From positions 1,501,160 through 1,565,159 of the forward strand of contig NC_015680.1 in the NCBI RefSeq assembly GCF_000215995.1: a stretch of DNA of 64,000 bases, given 5' to 3'. Of the stretch, positions 1-8,939 are shown in pieces. A program made the translations under genes and the position numbers. A model generated the notes under the pieces. That model had not been told where the DNA came from, ran no database searches, and saw only the letters and a program-made list of their open reading frames with translations. Source of the stretch: Pyrococcus yayanosii CH1 (GTDB lineage: Archaea > Methanobacteriota_B > Thermococci > Thermococcales > Thermococcaceae). Numbering within the stretch: position 1 is the first letter of the stretch; each line of letters begins with the position of its first letter.

Positions 1-24
1 AAAACATTTCAGGGGGAACTTGGC

Positions 25-1902
25 ATGGAGTTCAAACCCTATGTGCCGCCTGAAAAATCCCTGCCCGAATTCACAATTAAGGCTCTGGTACTGGGCCTCC
101 TGTTGTCAGTGATCATGGGCGCAGCAAACGCCTATCTCGGTATGTACGCCGGTATGACCGTCAGCGCCAGTATCCCTGCGGCGGTTATCTCGATGGCAAT
201 TCTCCTCGCCTTCAAGGACAGGAACATCCTTGAAAACAACATGGTTCAGACTGCAGCGTCGGCCGGTGAGGCCCTTGCGGCGGGCGTGATATTCACCCTG
301 CCTGCACTGATAGTTCTTGAGGTCTACACGGAGTTTCCCTACTATCTCGTGACGATAATTGCGGCCCTTGGTGGTTCCCTCGGTGCGCTGTTCACGGTAG
401 TTCTGAGGAGGGCCTTCATAGTCGAGGAGAAGCTCCCCTATCCTGAAGGAACGGCCTGTGCGGAAGTTCTTATAGCAGGTGACAGGGGAGGGGCTCATGC
501 TAAGCCGATATTCATCGGTGGCATAATAGGTGCCGCCTACAAGTTTCTTGGAAGCACAGGTCTCTGGGCTGGCACCATTGAGGCTGCAAAGATGGTTGGC
601 AGGAGGGTCCTCTACATAGGAAGCGACCTCTCGGCGGCCCTCGTTAGCGTCGGCTACATCGTTGGTCTTAACATAGCCTTTCTGGTCTTCCTCGGCGGTG
701 CCATAGCGTGGTTTATAGCGATTCCGATATACGCTGCCAAGATGACAGGTCTCGAGGGTAGTGCCCTCGATATCGCATGGACAATATGGAGCACGAAGAT
801 AAGGTATATGGGCGTCGGTGCGATGATCGTCGGTGGTCTGTGGAGCTTGGTCAAGCTTAGGAGCCAGATAGCGAGGGGAATAAGGTCGGGCCTTGAGGCG
901 GCGAGGAGGAGGCAGGCTGGCGAAAGCGTTCTCAGGACAGAGGAGGACTTACCGCTGAACTACGTGCTCATGCTGATAGGCGCCTTCGTTATCCCGCTGT
1001 TCCTCTTATACCTGCACATCCTTGATTCCATCGGCATGGCGTTCGTGATGGCAATCCTGATGCTCATCCTTGGCTTCTTCGGCAGCGCGATAGCCGGCTA
1101 CTTGGCCGGTATCGTCGGCTCATCCAACAACCCGGTGTCGGGAATCACAATCATGAGCCTCCTCTTCACGGCCCTCATACTTAAGGGGCTCGGCCTCAGC
1201 GGGACGGAGGGAATGGTCGCTACAATACTCGTGGCTGCCGTGGTCTGTACGGCCGCGGCCATAGCGGGCGACACCATGCAAGACCTCGCCACGGGTTATC
1301 TCGTAGGCGCAACGCCCAGGCGGCAGCAGATATTTGAGGTCCTTGGAACCTTCGCGGCTGCCCTTATCATGGCCCCTGTGCTCAACCTCCTAATCAAGGC
1401 CTACGGAATAGCGGGCACACCAACGGCCAAGGAGAATCCGCTCCCGGCTCCACAGGCGTTCCTCATGGCTAAGGTCACGGAGGGTGTCTTTATGGGAACA
1501 CTTGAGTGGGCAATGGTCTACATTGGAGCAGGTATAGCAATCGTCCTCATAATACTTGACGAGTTCCTCAGGCTGAAGGGCTCGAAGTTCAGAACACCCG
1601 TCATGCCTGTCGCCGTCGGAATATATCTGCCCCTCAGCCTCGGCGTTCCGATATTCATCGGTGGCATACTTAGGTGGCTCGTGGATAGGGCCAGGGGCGG
1701 CGGCGAGAAGCCTACCGACGCCGGTGTCCTTGGAGCGGCGGGAATAATCGCCGGTGAAGCAATAATGGGCATAATCTTCGCCGCTCTGATTGTGGGCAAC
1801 ATGGCGCCCTCCGTCGGCTTCAGCAGCAACATCCTCGGTCTCCTCCTCCTGGCAGCCATAGCCGGCTGGCTCTATTACACGGGCAGGAAGGGCGTTGAGT
1901 GA
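25..1902 (+). CDS. OPT-family oligopeptide transporter
   Basis: This 625-residue protein is almost entirely hydrophobic, with many predicted membrane helices, and fits the OPT family of proton-coupled oligopeptide transporters. The family-type SNNPVSG stretch lies near residues 366-372. A cytoplasmic loop near residues 270-310 is rich in Arg and Lys. The ATG follows a purine-rich ribosome binding site (GGGGGA). The next genes on the strand are a PqqD-like protein and an M20 peptidase, so peptide import coupled to peptide breakdown is a reasonable inference. The substrate cannot be told from sequence; metal-chelate transport is the alternative in this family. Confidence 0.9.
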   Translation: MEFKPYVPPEKSLPEFTIKALVLGLLLSVIMGAANAYLGMYAGMTVSASIPAAVISMAILLAFKDRNILENNMVQTAASAGEALAAGVIFTLPALIVLEVYTEFPYYLVTIIAALGGSLGALFTVVLRRAFIVEEKLPYPEGTACAEVLIAGDRGGAHAKPIFIGGIIGAAYKFLGSTGLWAGTIEAAKMVGRRVLYIGSDLSAALVSVGYIVGLNIAFLVFLGGAIAWFIAIPIYAAKMTGLEGSALDIAWTIWSTKIRYMGVGAMIVGGLWSLVKLRSQIARGIRSGLEAARRRQAGESVLRTEEDLPLNYVLMLIGAFVIPLFLLYLHILDSIGMAFVMAILMLILGFFGSAIAGYLAGIVGSSNNPVSGITIMSLLFTALILKGLGLSGTEGMVATILVAAVVCTAAAIAGDTMQDLATGYLVGATPRRQQIFEVLGTFAAALIMAPVLNLLIKAYGIAGTPTAKENPLPAPQAFLMAKVTEGVFMGTLEWAMVYIGAGIAIVLIILDEFLRLKGSKFRTPVMPVAVGIYLPLSLGVPIFIGGILRWLVDRARGGGEKPTDAGVLGAAGIIAGEAIMGIIFAALIVGNMAPSVGFSSNILGLLLLAAIAGWLYYTGRKGVE

Positions 1903-1934
1903 GCTTTTTCCTCTCTTTTCTTTTGGTGATGCAG

Positions 1935-2261
1935 ATGAAAGACTATCTGCCCTTGATCCCGGTCAGGAATCCGAAGGTCGAACTGAAGAGGGTTGAGGGG
2001 AAGTTTTGCCTCATGATTCCCATGGACTCTCCCTTCGACTTCCTCGCGAGGATGCTCCATGGAGACTACCGCCGCCTAGAGCTCGATGAGGTCGGCGCCT
2101 ACGTCTGGCAGCTCTGCGACGGGAGGAGGAACGTCGAGGAGATTGGGAGGAAGCTCAGGGAGAAGTTTGGAGATGAAGTAGAGCCCCTCTACGAGAGGCT
2201 TGTAACCTTCCTCCTCCAGCTGGCCAAGAGGGGGCTGATTACATTTAAGGAACCTGAGTAA
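1935..2261 (+). CDS. Stand-alone PqqD-like protein
   Basis: This 108-residue protein has the PqqD winged-helix pattern: a beta-rich start (PLIPVRNP), then LDEVGAYVWQLCDGRRN, and a helical C-terminus with ERLVTFLLQLAKRGLI. PqqD domains bind leader peptides of ribosomally made, modified peptides. I chose the ATG at 1935 because GGTGAT lies four bases upstream; an in-frame ATG at 1929 and a longer frame from 1899 are less likely. No radical SAM enzyme or precursor peptide is visible nearby, so its partner is unknown. It sits 32 bases after the OPT transporter and just before an M20 peptidase. Confidence 0.75.
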   Translation: MKDYLPLIPVRNPKVELKRVEGKFCLMIPMDSPFDFLARMLHGDYRRLELDEVGAYVWQLCDGRRNVEEIGRKLREKFGDEVEPLYERLVTFLLQLAKRGLITFKEPE

Positions 2262-2283
2262 TGAAGTTATGGGGGTGGGCCTC

Positions 2284-3543
2284 GTGGAAATTCTTGATAA
2301 GGTTGTCCGGGAGATAGAGAACCTCAAGGGGGATATGGTCAGAACACTCGTTGAGCTGATAAAGATCCCAGCCATAAGCCCGGATTACGGCTACGAGGGC
2401 GAGTACGACAAGGCTCAGAAGCTTTTGGAGATAATCAAGGACTGGCCCTTCGATAAGGTTGAAGTCTATAACGCCCCCGACGAGCGGGCAAAGAATGGCG
2501 TAAGGCCTAACATCCTGGCATACTACTACGGCGAAAACCCCGAAGGGCCGAGACTCTGGATTCTAACTCATCTAGATGTCGTTCCTCCAGGAGATATCGG
2601 CAAGTGGGAAAGTGATCCTTTCAAGCCCGTTATCAAGGATGGGAAGGTGTACGGAAGGGGGAGCGAGGATAACGGGCAGAGCATCGTCGCTTCGCTCTAC
2701 GCCGTAAAGGCCATGATGAACCTCGGGATAAGGCCGAAGAGAACAGTTATCCTGGCTTTCGTTAGTGACGAGGAAACCGGGAGTAAATACGGCATTGATT
2801 GGCTAATGAAAGAGCATCCAGAGCTCTTCAAGAAGGACGACCTAGTCCTCGTTCCGGACGGCGGGAACGGGGATGGAACATTCATAGAGGTCGCGGAGAA
2901 GAGCATTCTGTGGTTCCGTGTTAAGGTAAGGGGCAAACAGGTCCATGCGAGCATGCCCAACAAAGGTTTAAACGCCCACCGCGTTGCCCTCGACTACGCC
3001 TACCACCTTGACAAGCTCCTCCACGAAAAATACGGGGACAGAGACGAGCTCTTTGAGCCAGCAGAGAGCACCTTCGAGCCGACGATGGTTAAGGGTCCTG
3101 CGGATTCCCCTAACATCGCTCCGGGTGAGCACGAGGTTGTCTTTGACTGCCGCGTCCTTCCCAAATATAGGTTATATGATATTCTAGCCGATGCCAAGAA
3201 GCTTGCCAAAGAAGTCGAGGCGAGGTACAGAAAGGAACTCGATGGAGAACTTCTACCAAAGATAGAAATCGAGGTCCTTCAGAGGCTCGATGCCCCAGCG
3301 CCAACCGATCCAGACAGCGAAATCGTAAGGCTCCTCCAGGAGGTCCTGAGGAGGCTCCGCGGAAAGGAAGCTAAGGTCGGTGGAATCGGGGGCGGAACTT
3401 TTGCGGCTTTCTTCAGAAAGCTCGGCATACCGGCAGTCGTATGGGCGACGCTCGATGAGACGGCCCATCAGCCCAACGAGTACGCCAAGATAGACAACAT
3501 GGTCGAGGATGCGAAGGTTATGGCGGCCTTGGCGTTGCTTTGA
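2284..3543 (+). CDS. M20 family metallopeptidase (ArgE/DapE-like)
   Basis: The protein (419 residues from this start) is a cytosolic di-zinc amidohydrolase of the M20 family. Visible metal or catalytic residues are His96 (THLDVVPPG), Asp129 (RGSEDNGQ), the Glu-Glu pair 163-164 (SDEETGS) and His395 (TAHQPNEY). The central lid domain lies at about residues 190-310. The family includes carboxypeptidases, dipeptidases and succinyl-diaminopimelate desuccinylase, and the exact substrate is not readable. The GTG at 2284 is preferred because GGGGGTG lies six bases upstream; the ATG at 2269 has no such site. Linkage to an OPT transporter suggests peptide degradation. Confidence 0.85.
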   Translation: MEILDKVVREIENLKGDMVRTLVELIKIPAISPDYGYEGEYDKAQKLLEIIKDWPFDKVEVYNAPDERAKNGVRPNILAYYYGENPEGPRLWILTHLDVVPPGDIGKWESDPFKPVIKDGKVYGRGSEDNGQSIVASLYAVKAMMNLGIRPKRTVILAFVSDEETGSKYGIDWLMKEHPELFKKDDLVLVPDGGNGDGTFIEVAEKSILWFRVKVRGKQVHASMPNKGLNAHRVALDYAYHLDKLLHEKYGDRDELFEPAESTFEPTMVKGPADSPNIAPGEHEVVFDCRVLPKYRLYDILADAKKLAKEVEARYRKELDGELLPKIEIEVLQRLDAPAPTDPDSEIVRLLQEVLRRLRGKEAKVGGIGGGTFAAFFRKLGIPAVVWATLDETAHQPNEYAKIDNMVEDAKVMAALALL

Positions 3544-3580
3544 GCGAAACCCTTTTCTTCCCCTCTTCCCTAATTCAACC

Positions 3581-4384
3581 ATGCGGTCCCCCCGATGGAA
3601 GGACGGAAGACTTGGCCTGCCCATAATGGAAGCCGTTAGGCTATTTCCTGAGCTTGGTAGATACCTCGACGAGAGAGGAAGGCTTGATTTCTCAAATCGG
3701 GAGGCGCGCATCCTTTATAACAAAGCGGTGGCTAAGGCCCTCTTCGGCCTCGACATCGAGTATCATCCCCGGGGCCTTGTGACCCCTCCAATCTCGCGCT
3801 ACATCTTCCTGAAGATATTCCTACGGGGTGGCGAGAAGGTTCTGGAAATCGGCACTGGCCACACGGCGATGATGGCGTTGATGGCAGAGAAGCTCTTCAA
3901 CTGCATCGTTACCGCCACGGAGCTCGACGACGAGTTCTTCGCCTACGCTAAGCTCAACGTGGAAAGGAACAACGCGAAGGTGAGACTCATAAAGAGCAAC
4001 GGCGGGATAATCAGGGGCGTCGTGCCTCCAGAAACCTTTGACGTAATATTCTCTGCCCCTCCCTACTATGAGAGACATGTAAGGGGCGTCCTCACGGAGA
4101 GGGAAGCCGTTGGTGGCGGGAGGTTCGGGGAAGCATTCTCCATTAAACTCTTGGAGGAAGCTGTGGACTACCTGAGGCCGGGAGGTAAGGTGGCCCTATT
4201 TCTCCCAGATAAGGGCCCGCTAATAGAGGCGGTGAAAGAGAAGGGAAAGGAGTTGGGCTATGAGATAAGGGATATCAGATTTAAGGTAGGAACGAGGTGG
4301 AGGCATGCCCTCATAGGGACTCGGGCCGTGGGCGTTTCCTCACCGCTCGGTGGAGGTGCTCTCTCTTCATCGTCCCTCGATTAG
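3581..4384 (+). CDS. Class I SAM-dependent methyltransferase, N6-adenine type
   Basis: This 267-residue protein has a Rossmann methyltransferase core. Motif I is VLEIGTGHTA, followed by an acidic TATELDD loop, and motif IV is SAPPYYE, the (N/D/S)PP(Y/F) form typical of N6-adenine or related amino methyltransferases. It resembles RlmF/METTL16-type RNA methyltransferases, but the RNA target is unknown. The start at 3581 lies 38 bases after the M20 gene; the open frame extends upstream without a good start. The last 18 bases overlap the 3' end of the convergent CBS gene, so the Ser-rich C-terminus may be loosely constrained. Confidence 0.75.
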   Translation: MRSPRWKDGRLGLPIMEAVRLFPELGRYLDERGRLDFSNREARILYNKAVAKALFGLDIEYHPRGLVTPPISRYIFLKIFLRGGEKVLEIGTGHTAMMALMAEKLFNCIVTATELDDEFFAYAKLNVERNNAKVRLIKSNGGIIRGVVPPETFDVIFSAPPYYERHVRGVLTEREAVGGGRFGEAFSIKLLEEAVDYLRPGGKVALFLPDKGPLIEAVKEKGKELGYEIRDIRFKVGTRWRHALIGTRAVGVSSPLGGGALSSSSLD

Positions 4385-4900
4385 GTCCTTACAGCTCTCG
4401 CAGACCCACATCTCCCTGCCTTCATATATGACCTTAAAGAGGGCCCCGTACTGACCGCAGAACTCGCACATTCCGTAAACTTCGGTGTCCGGTGTGTACT
4501 CTTCTTCCTCATTGTTCTGAGATGCAATTGCCGAGAGGAGGTCTGTAGCGGTAACGAACCCTATGGGCTTTCCAAACTTCGTAACGAGGATCCTCCTGAC
4601 GCCCTTTTCTATCATGACCTCTATGGCTTCTTGAACATCATAGTCATACTCTATCTTAACGGGGGTCTTTGTCATTATCTCCTCTACCTTGATGGCCTTC
4701 GGATCTTTGCCCTTCGCGACGACCTTGTCTAGAATGTCCCTCTCCGTAACTATCCCGAGTATCTCATCCCCCTTCATGACAACGGCGCTGCCGACTTTGT
4801 TTCTCGAGAGAACCCTCGCAACCTTGTGGACCGTGTCGTCTGGACGAACGACCACAGCTTTCCTCTTGACGATCTGCTCCACTAGTATCTTTGTCGCCAT
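4367..4900 (-). CDS. CBS-domain pair protein with C-terminal zinc ribbon
   Basis: This 177-residue protein starts MATKILVEQIVKRKAVVV and holds two CBS domains (about residues 7-65 and 75-135). Each ends in the usual G-(I/F)-VT-x-x-D pattern (GIVTERDIL, GFVTATDLL). A C-terminal treble-clef or ribbon follows, with CEFCGQYG and CESCKDLI supplying four cysteines. Such proteins sense adenine nucleotides or SAM in the cytoplasm. The longer open frame upstream of 4900 covers the divergent promoter and is not part of the gene. Its neighbour on the other side is the PAPS-reductase-like gene, transcribed divergently. Confidence 0.85.
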   Translation of the reverse strand: MATKILVEQIVKRKAVVVRPDDTVHKVARVLSRNKVGSAVVMKGDEILGIVTERDILDKVVAKGKDPKAIKVEEIMTKTPVKIEYDYDVQEAIEVMIEKGVRRILVTKFGKPIGFVTATDLLSAIASQNNEEEEYTPDTEVYGMCEFCGQYGALFKVIYEGREMWVCESCKDLIEGR

Positions 4901-5002
4901 GCCTATCCCTCCGCTCAGAACGTGATGGGAGGAGTAATTTAAAAACATTTTGGGACGGCAAAGTTTAATAGCACCTCTTCTAAAGCTCCTCCCGGTGATG
5001 AT

Positions 5003-6901
5003 GTGAGGAGAGGTCCCGTTTTCCTTGGAAGGTCCTACGTTTACTGGTGCGAGAGGTGCAACGTCCCGCTCATCCAGGAAAGATGCGACGTTCACGGGGA
5101 GGAGGGTGTCTTCAGGATAGAGGTCACACCCCCGGGGGATTTGAGGTTCGCCTTTGAGAGAGACCTAGCGTTGATTCGGAGGGTCTTCTTGGAGCACTAT
5201 GGGGTCGATGTTGGGGAGCTATTTGAGGGGAAGATCGTTCTCCTGAACAAGATTCCGGGGGAAGATGATGCCTATGAAATAATCTTCGACGGCTTCATAT
5301 TTGGTATCATAAAGTTCGATCCAAAGGAGCTGAGATGGAAGCCGGGACTCAAGCTTGAAGGTGCTAAGCTGCTTTGGGAGCGCTTCGGGAAGGAAATGAG
5401 AAAGTGGGTGATAATCGATGAGGGTGCTATAGAGCCCGTCAGGAACGGAGCCAACGTCCTTCCCATTGGCATCCTCGAGGCCGAGGAGAGCATAAAGGTG
5501 GGGGATGAGGTTATAATAGTTGGGGGCAACGAGGTCGTAGGTGTTGGGATAGCCAAGAAGGATTACGCCCAGCTAATGGCCGGCGAGAAGGGGACCGGAA
5601 TAAAGGTTAAGAGGAAGGTCGGCGGGGGCGGGAGGTGTCTCAGCGGCAGAAGAGCTTCCATCGAAGACGTTATCAAGGCGAACCTCTCTGGAATAGAGGA
5701 GAAGGTAAAGGAAGCCAGGGAGTTCATGCGTAGGATCGCCGAGAGGTTCGGGCTTCCGGTGGCGGTGGCCTTCTCGGGCGGGAAGGATAGCCTTGCCGTT
5801 CTAGGTCTCGCTCTCGAGGAGTTTGGAAAAGGCTTCGCCGTTTTCTTCAACAACACGGGCATAGAGTTTCCAGAAACCATCGAGTACGTTGATGAGATCC
5901 GGAGGGAGCTGGAGCCGAGAGGAATAAGGTTTGTCGTGGCGGACGCGGGTGACGCCTTCTGGAGGGCACTGCACGTCTTCTCGCCGCCGGGTATGGACTA
6001 CAGGTGGTGCTGCAAGGTAACGAAGCTTGGTCCCATAACGCTTGCCATAAAGGAGCACTTTCCCCAGGGCGTCCTCATGTTCGTGGGCCAGAGGAAGTAC
6101 GAAAGTTTCAAGAGGTTTAAGCAGGGTCGCGTCTGGAGGAACAAATGGGTTCCCAACGAAATCGGGGCGTCACCGATATTCCACTGGAACGCCCTTGAGG
6201 TATGGCTCTACATCTTCAGCCGAGGCCTCAAGTTCAACCAGCTCTACAAGAAGGGCCTCGACAGGATAGGATGCTTCCTCTGCCCGAGCCAGTCCTTGGC
6301 CGAGATGCACAGGCTGAGGGAGGAGAAGCCCGAGCTATGGGCGAAATGGGAACGGGAACTGGAGAGGTGGAGGAGGCGCTTTAACCTTCCGAGGGAGTGG
6401 ATAACCTACGGCTTCTGGAGATGGAGGAGACTTGGTGGGAGGGAGAAAAAGCTTGCTGAAGCACTTGGTCTTGACATCCCGGCGGAACGCTTCTGGGAGC
6501 CCGTGAGGGCCGAGATACGGGAGGAGGAAGGAAGATTCGTCGTCAGGTTCAACACCGTGATAAACGAGGGGCGGATACTAGAGGTCGCGCCAATCTTGGG
6601 GGAGGTCTTCGAGGGAGGGAGGCTCATAAGGGCCGGTTCCGTCGAGCTCTATCCCGGAACGAACGTTGCAATTGCCCCGACACACGAGGAGGCCGTCCGG
6701 ACATATTATCTTGTGAAAAGGGCCTACGAGTGCGTTGGGTGTGGTGTGTGCGTCGGGAAGTGCCCTACAGGGGCCATAGGGATAGATCCTAGGCGTAAAA
6801 AGATACTCGTGGATCCGGGGCTTTGCACCCACTGCGGGGAGTGTATGGAGGTTTGCCCGCTCCTCAAGATAAAGAACCCTGAGGAGGGGAGCCAACTCTA
6901 A
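5003..6901 (+). CDS. PAPS reductase-like PP-loop protein with PUA and 4Fe-4S domains
   Basis: This 632-residue fusion has four parts: an N-terminal zinc ribbon (CERCNVP...CDVHG), a PUA-like domain around residues 145-205, a PP-loop ATP pyrophosphatase with AFSGGKDSLAVLGLA near residue 250, and a C-terminal two-cluster ferredoxin (CVGCGVCVGKCP and CTHCGECMEVCP). A Cys pair (RWCCK) and CFLCPSQ in the middle resemble the adenylyl-sulfate or thiolation active-site region. The family is annotated as phosphoadenosine phosphosulfate reductase, but the PUA domain argues for an RNA-linked sulfur or redox reaction. It starts with GTG behind GGTGAT. Confidence 0.8.
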   Translation: MRRGPVFLGRSYVYWCERCNVPLIQERCDVHGEEGVFRIEVTPPGDLRFAFERDLALIRRVFLEHYGVDVGELFEGKIVLLNKIPGEDDAYEIIFDGFIFGIIKFDPKELRWKPGLKLEGAKLLWERFGKEMRKWVIIDEGAIEPVRNGANVLPIGILEAEESIKVGDEVIIVGGNEVVGVGIAKKDYAQLMAGEKGTGIKVKRKVGGGGRCLSGRRASIEDVIKANLSGIEEKVKEAREFMRRIAERFGLPVAVAFSGGKDSLAVLGLALEEFGKGFAVFFNNTGIEFPETIEYVDEIRRELEPRGIRFVVADAGDAFWRALHVFSPPGMDYRWCCKVTKLGPITLAIKEHFPQGVLMFVGQRKYESFKRFKQGRVWRNKWVPNEIGASPIFHWNALEVWLYIFSRGLKFNQLYKKGLDRIGCFLCPSQSLAEMHRLREEKPELWAKWERELERWRRRFNLPREWITYGFWRWRRLGGREKKLAEALGLDIPAERFWEPVRAEIREEEGRFVVRFNTVINEGRILEVAPILGEVFEGGRLIRAGSVELYPGTNVAIAPTHEEAVRTYYLVKRAYECVGCGVCVGKCPTGAIGIDPRRKKILVDPGLCTHCGECMEVCPLLKIKNPEEGSQL

Positions 6902-7035
6902 GCTTCCAAAAAATCTACCTATTTTTTGTCAAATTGTTAAAATAATGCCAATTCTAATGTCTAAATTTGACCAAAAATCAAAATTTTTTGCACAAATGGC
7001 ATAAACATCTTCCGCGTAAGGGAAATTCGGTGATC
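6902..7035. promoter_or_regulatory. AT-rich leader with opposed GTCAAATT / AAATTTGAC words
   Basis: This spacer is far richer in A and T than the flanking genes. GTCAAATT at 6928-6935 and AAATTTGAC at 6963-6971 are inverted copies of one word and could be a split operator. The asparagine synthetase start at 7036 is preceded by GGTGATC. The same word recurs ahead of the asparaginase gene near 47770. Confidence 0.35.
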
Positions 7036-7923
7036 ATGGTGAACGCAGTCCGGTTGATATCCAGGGATGTGGCCCAACCAATAGACATCCAGACGAGGGT
7101 GCTCCATTACATGACGGCCTTTTTCCTTGAGCGGGGTTTCAGATGGCTCCTCCCAGTCATGCTGAGCCCCATAACGGACCCCCTGTGGCCTGACCCTGCG
7201 GGGGAGGGAATAGAGCCCCTCGAGGTCACCGTTTACGGGGTAAGGATGCGCCTGATGCATAGCATGATACTTCACAAGCAGCTTGCTATCGCCATGGGCC
7301 TCAAGAGGTTCTTCGTCCTCTCTCCAAACGTGAGAATAGAGGGTCGCTCGAAGGACGATGGGAGACACGCCTATGAGTTCACTCAGCTCGACTTCGAGAT
7401 TGAGGGGGCGAGCATGAAGGACATCATGCGGCTTGTCGAAGAGCTCGTATCAGGTCTCTTCAGGGAGGCTGAGGAATGGACTGGCAGGGAGCTACCGAGG
7501 GCGAAGCGGTTTGAGATATTTGAATACGAGGAGATCCTCGAGGAGTTTGGAAGCGAAGAGGAGGCCAGCAAAGCTATGGAGGAACCCTTCTGGATCGTGA
7601 ACATACCGAGGGAGTTCTACGACAGGGAAGTAAATGGATACTGGAGGAACTATGACCTATACCTTCCCGGCGGCTACGGGGAGGTGATGAGCGGCGGTGA
7701 GAGGGAGTGGGAGTACGGGAAGATCATCAGGAAGATTAGGGATGCTGGGCTCAGCGAGGAGGCCTTTAGGCCGTACCTAGAGATAGCGAGGGCTGGAAAG
7801 CTGAGACCGAGTGCAGGAGCCGGTATAGGCGTTGAGAGGCTCGTCCGCTTTATAGTCGGGGCGAAGCACATCGCCGAAGTTCAACCCTTCCCTCGAGTGC
7901 CTGGAATACCAGCCGTCATTTGA
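7036..7923 (+). CDS. Archaeal asparagine synthetase related to AspRS/AsnRS
   Basis: This 295-residue protein has only the class II aminoacyl-tRNA synthetase catalytic core and no N-terminal anticodon-binding domain. Motif 2 is visible as FFVLSPNVRIEG followed by YEFTQLDFEIEGA, and motif 3 as GAGIGVERLVRFIVG at the C-terminus. This matches the archaeal AS-AR enzyme described from Pyrococcus abyssi, which makes asparagine from aspartate, ammonia and ATP. The ATG at 7036 follows GGTGATC; the frame open upstream is the AT-rich leader. The gene may be co-regulated with the asparaginase gene at 47.9 kb, a speculation based on a shared upstream word. Confidence 0.85.
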   Translation: MVNAVRLISRDVAQPIDIQTRVLHYMTAFFLERGFRWLLPVMLSPITDPLWPDPAGEGIEPLEVTVYGVRMRLMHSMILHKQLAIAMGLKRFFVLSPNVRIEGRSKDDGRHAYEFTQLDFEIEGASMKDIMRLVEELVSGLFREAEEWTGRELPRAKRFEIFEYEEILEEFGSEEEASKAMEEPFWIVNIPREFYDREVNGYWRNYDLYLPGGYGEVMSGGEREWEYGKIIRKIRDAGLSEEAFRPYLEIARAGKLRPSAGAGIGVERLVRFIVGAKHIAEVQPFPRVPGIPAVI

Positions 7924-7969
7924 GGAAAGGCTTAAAAGGACTTTTTCTCAACCTTTCGGAAGGGAAGTC

Positions 7970-8617
7970 ATGAGGGCGTTCCCGGCTTATCTTGCAAGCT
8001 GGCAGGACATAGAGGAATGGGCCAAGGCTGGAGCCTGGAAGGTTCTCGAAAGCGGTTGGATGCCGGACGTTATAGTGGGCCTCGCGAGGGGCGGCTGGAT
8101 TGCAGCAAGGCTCTACTGCGACTATCTCGGCGTCAAGGACCTCGTGAGCATAAAGGTCGAGCACTGGGGAGTAACGGCCACGCCGGACGGCAGAGCGAGG
8201 CTTAAATACGGTGCCCAGTACGACTTCGAGGGGAAAAGGGTCCTCGTCGTCGATGACATCACGGACACGGGCGAGAGCTTGAGCCTCGCGTACGAATATG
8301 TAAAAACCAGAAATCCGGGGGAGATAAGAACGGCGACGCTCCTTAACATAAAGGGCTCCAAGTTTGTCCCCGACTACTACGCGAAGGACATTGAATGGGC
8401 CTGGATAATCTTCCCATGGAACTTCGTCGAGGACATGATAAATCTCACCAGTAATCTCTTTGAGGAGAAGGAGAAGCTCACCACCGACGAGATAATAGCT
8501 CTCTTCAAGGAGCTCCATGGTATCGAGGTTCCGAGGGAGAGGCTCGAGGAAGCCCTCAAGATGGCAGAGAAGAGGAACATTTTTAAGTTCAAGGACGGTT
8601 TCTGGGTCAAGGTGTAG
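7970..8617 (+). CDS. Phosphoribosyltransferase (purine PRT-like)
   Basis: This 215-residue protein is a type I phosphoribosyltransferase. The PRPP-binding signature is VLVVDDITDTGES near residues 88-100, and the pyrophosphate loop region is VGLARGGWIAARL near residue 40. A C-terminal extension of about 60 residues (ELHGIEVPRERLEEALKMA) looks like a small helical or winged-helix domain. It probably salvages guanine, xanthine or hypoxanthine, but the base cannot be fixed from sequence. The gene lies 46 bases after asparagine synthetase, with a TATA-like CTTAAAAGG between them. Confidence 0.85.
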   Translation: MRAFPAYLASWQDIEEWAKAGAWKVLESGWMPDVIVGLARGGWIAARLYCDYLGVKDLVSIKVEHWGVTATPDGRARLKYGAQYDFEGKRVLVVDDITDTGESLSLAYEYVKTRNPGEIRTATLLNIKGSKFVPDYYAKDIEWAWIIFPWNFVEDMINLTSNLFEEKEKLTTDEIIALFKELHGIEVPRERLEEALKMAEKRNIFKFKDGFWVKV

Positions 8618-8620
8618 CTC

Positions 8621-8899
8621 GTGGACAAGAAGAAAGCCGTCGAGGAAATAAAGTCTCATAGCAACTATTCCCGCACAATCTATGAGATGCACGAAGATGC
8701 CATAAACGAGACCCTCGACAGCTATGAGGCCCTTAAGGAGAGCTACCTCGACGACCATCCGAGGGCTCGTTTAATTAGAATAGTCTTTAGCGATGACAAC
8801 GGCCTGCCCCTTGCAATGGAGTTCAATAGGAAAGATGACAGCTTCAAGGGCTTCACGATAGCCATTGGCAAGCCTTACGTTAGGCGGGATGATATCTAA
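8621..8899 (+). CDS. Conserved hypothetical protein, small
   Basis: This 92-residue acidic protein starts with GTG three bases after the phosphoribosyltransferase stop, so the two are probably translated together. It begins with an amphipathic helix (KKAVEEIKSHSNYSRTIYEM) and ends in an alternating beta pattern (RLIRIVFSDDNGLPLAMEF). I do not recognise a family or any catalytic motif. An internal ATG at about 8687 is an alternative start. Confidence 0.65.
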   Translation: MDKKKAVEEIKSHSNYSRTIYEMHEDAINETLDSYEALKESYLDDHPRARLIRIVFSDDNGLPLAMEFNRKDDSFKGFTIAIGKPYVRRDDI

Positions 8900-8939
8900 A
8901 AAGGCCAAAAATTGGGAATCATGTGAAGAATTGGAAAAA

